Assembly: GCF_015291625.1 (NCBI RefSeq)
Contig: NZ_CP030047.1
Span: 1,488,001 to 1,552,000, forward strand
Source: Bradyrhizobium sp. CCBAU 53421
GTDB lineage: Bacteria > Pseudomonadota > Alphaproteobacteria > Rhizobiales > Xanthobacteraceae
DNA length: 64,000 nucleotides
Direction of reading: 5' to 3'
Below, one piece after another: positions 63,526 to 64,000 of the stretch. The notes under the pieces were generated by a model that was not told the DNA's origin, searched no databases, and saw only the letters and a list, made by a program, of their open reading frames with translations. The translations under genes were made by a program, and so were the position numbers. How positions within the stretch are numbered: the stretch's first letter is position 1; every line of letters begins with the position of its first letter.

Positions 63526-64000
63526 CTAAACCGGCCGCCGCCGGGCCGGATTTCCCGCCACGATCGTGCCCGGAGCGACGTCCCGCGTCACCACGCTGCC
63601 GGCCCCGACCAGGGCGCCGTCGCCGACCGTGACCCCGGGCAGGATGATGGCACCGCCGCCAATCCAGACGTCGCTACCGATCCGGATCGGGCGGCCGAAT
63701 TCCAGCCCGGCGCGCCGGGTTTCGGCATCGCGTGGGTGGTCGGCGGTATAGATCTGCACCGCGGGCCCGATCTGGGTGCGATCCCCGATTGTGACCTCGA
63801 CGACGTCGAGGATCACGCAATTGAAGTTGAGGAACACGCCGTCGCCGAGGCTGATATTGCTGCCGTAATCGCAGAAGAACGGCGGGCGGATCACGGCGTC
63901 CTTGCCGACCTTGCGGAAGCGTGCGGAGAGCTGTGCGTGCAGCTCGGCCGCGGACGAGGCGCCTGACGAATTGTAGCGCGCCATCCAATGTTCCGCCGCG
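63526..64000 (-). CDS. Sugar O-acetyltransferase, left-handed beta-helix (5' end outside window)
   Basis: The visible ~158 residues carry hexapeptide repeats (CDYGSNISLGDGVFLNFNCVILDVVEVTIGDRTQIGPAVQIYTADHP, then IGSDVWIGGGAIILPGVTVGDGALVGAGSVVTRDV), with the catalytic His in ADHP, as in maltose/galactoside acetyltransferases. Codons before the internal ATG at 63984 continue (AAEHW), so the gene begins beyond the window edge. Confidence 0.88.
   Translation of the reverse strand, partial: AAEHWMARYNSSGASSAAELHAQLSARFRKVGKDAVIRPPFFCDYGSNISLGDGVFLNFNCVILDVVEVTIGDRTQIGPAVQIYTADHPRDAETRRAGLEFGRPIRIGSDVWIGGGAIILPGVTVGDGALVGAGSVVTRDVAPGTIVAGNPARRRPV

Overview
The window looks like ordinary chromosomal core sequence from a GC-rich alphaproteobacterium of the Bradyrhizobium / Nitrobacteraceae group (Hyphomicrobiales). 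The reasons are the high GC content, the shared gene order (hisZ-hisG; pmbA-cysQ-DUF4170-DUF374-kdtA-lpxK-DUF2093-xseA-purD), small families typical of this group (DUF6101, DUF2093, DUF2076, DUF4170, TorF-type porin), a CIRCE-controlled groESL operon, and many intergenic palindromic repeats of the kind seen in these genomes. No rRNA, tRNA, CRISPR array, prophage or symbiosis genes were found. One complete insertion sequence is present.

Layout. 1-9.7 kb: glycolate oxidase subunits glcE (cut by the window edge) and glcF, a histone-H1-like lysine-rich protein, a TorF-type porin, a fused ABC exporter of the SbmA/BacA/YddA type, an L-lactate permease and two exported or anchored small proteins. 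9.9-14.7 kb: a short Ada-type methyl-phosphotriester sensor overlapping a PaaI thioesterase, a SnoaL-like protein, and a MarR regulator divergent from an antibiotic-biosynthesis-type monooxygenase around a clear palindromic operator. 14.8-17.1 kb: groEL and groES with a textbook promoter and CIRCE. 17.2-23.2 kb: a lipoprotein, an 850-bp IS5/IS427-type element, small secreted proteins, CheZ, an L,D-transpeptidase and a DUF2076 protein. 23.4-28.6 kb: a ChbG-type deacetylase with a GtrB-type glycosyltransferase, hisG/hisZ, and rsmE. 29-31.7 kb: a secreted protein, ubiA and DUF6101. 32-40.5 kb: the pmbA, cysQ and lipid A/Kdo group (kdtA, lpxK), then xseA. 40.7-51.6 kb: purD, an acyl-CoA dehydrogenase, a fluoroacetate-dehalogenase-type hydrolase, tadA, rluB, rsmD, mutL, a ribbon-helix-helix protein and a frameshifted small gene. 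51.6-54.6 kb: a four-gene operon for a cytochrome c, a glyoxalase-type protein, a Tat-exported small dehydrogenase subunit and a GMC flavoprotein. 54.9-64 kb: a small secreted protein, arfB, a pair of M16 peptidases, lspA, ileS and an acetyltransferase cut by the window edge.

Functional themes. The kdtA/lpxK/DUF374 run builds the lipid A-Kdo core. The glycosyltransferase/deacetylase pair probably makes a deacetylated amino-sugar lipid carrier for envelope decoration. rsmE, rsmD, rluB, tadA, arfB and ileS serve translation. mutL and xseA serve DNA repair. The GMC operon is a candidate periplasmic respiratory alcohol or sugar dehydrogenase.

No wholly new multi-gene system is evident. The observations most worth following up are a dienelactone-hydrolase-like protein whose nucleophile position is Gly, a fluoroacetate-dehalogenase relative that keeps the whole catalytic set but differs at pocket position 185, the deacetylase/glycosyltransferase pair, the GMC operon with an embedded glyoxalase gene, the MarR operator architecture, an orphan terminator suggesting a small RNA near 28.8 kb, and coding sequence captured from a repeat at the end of rsmE.
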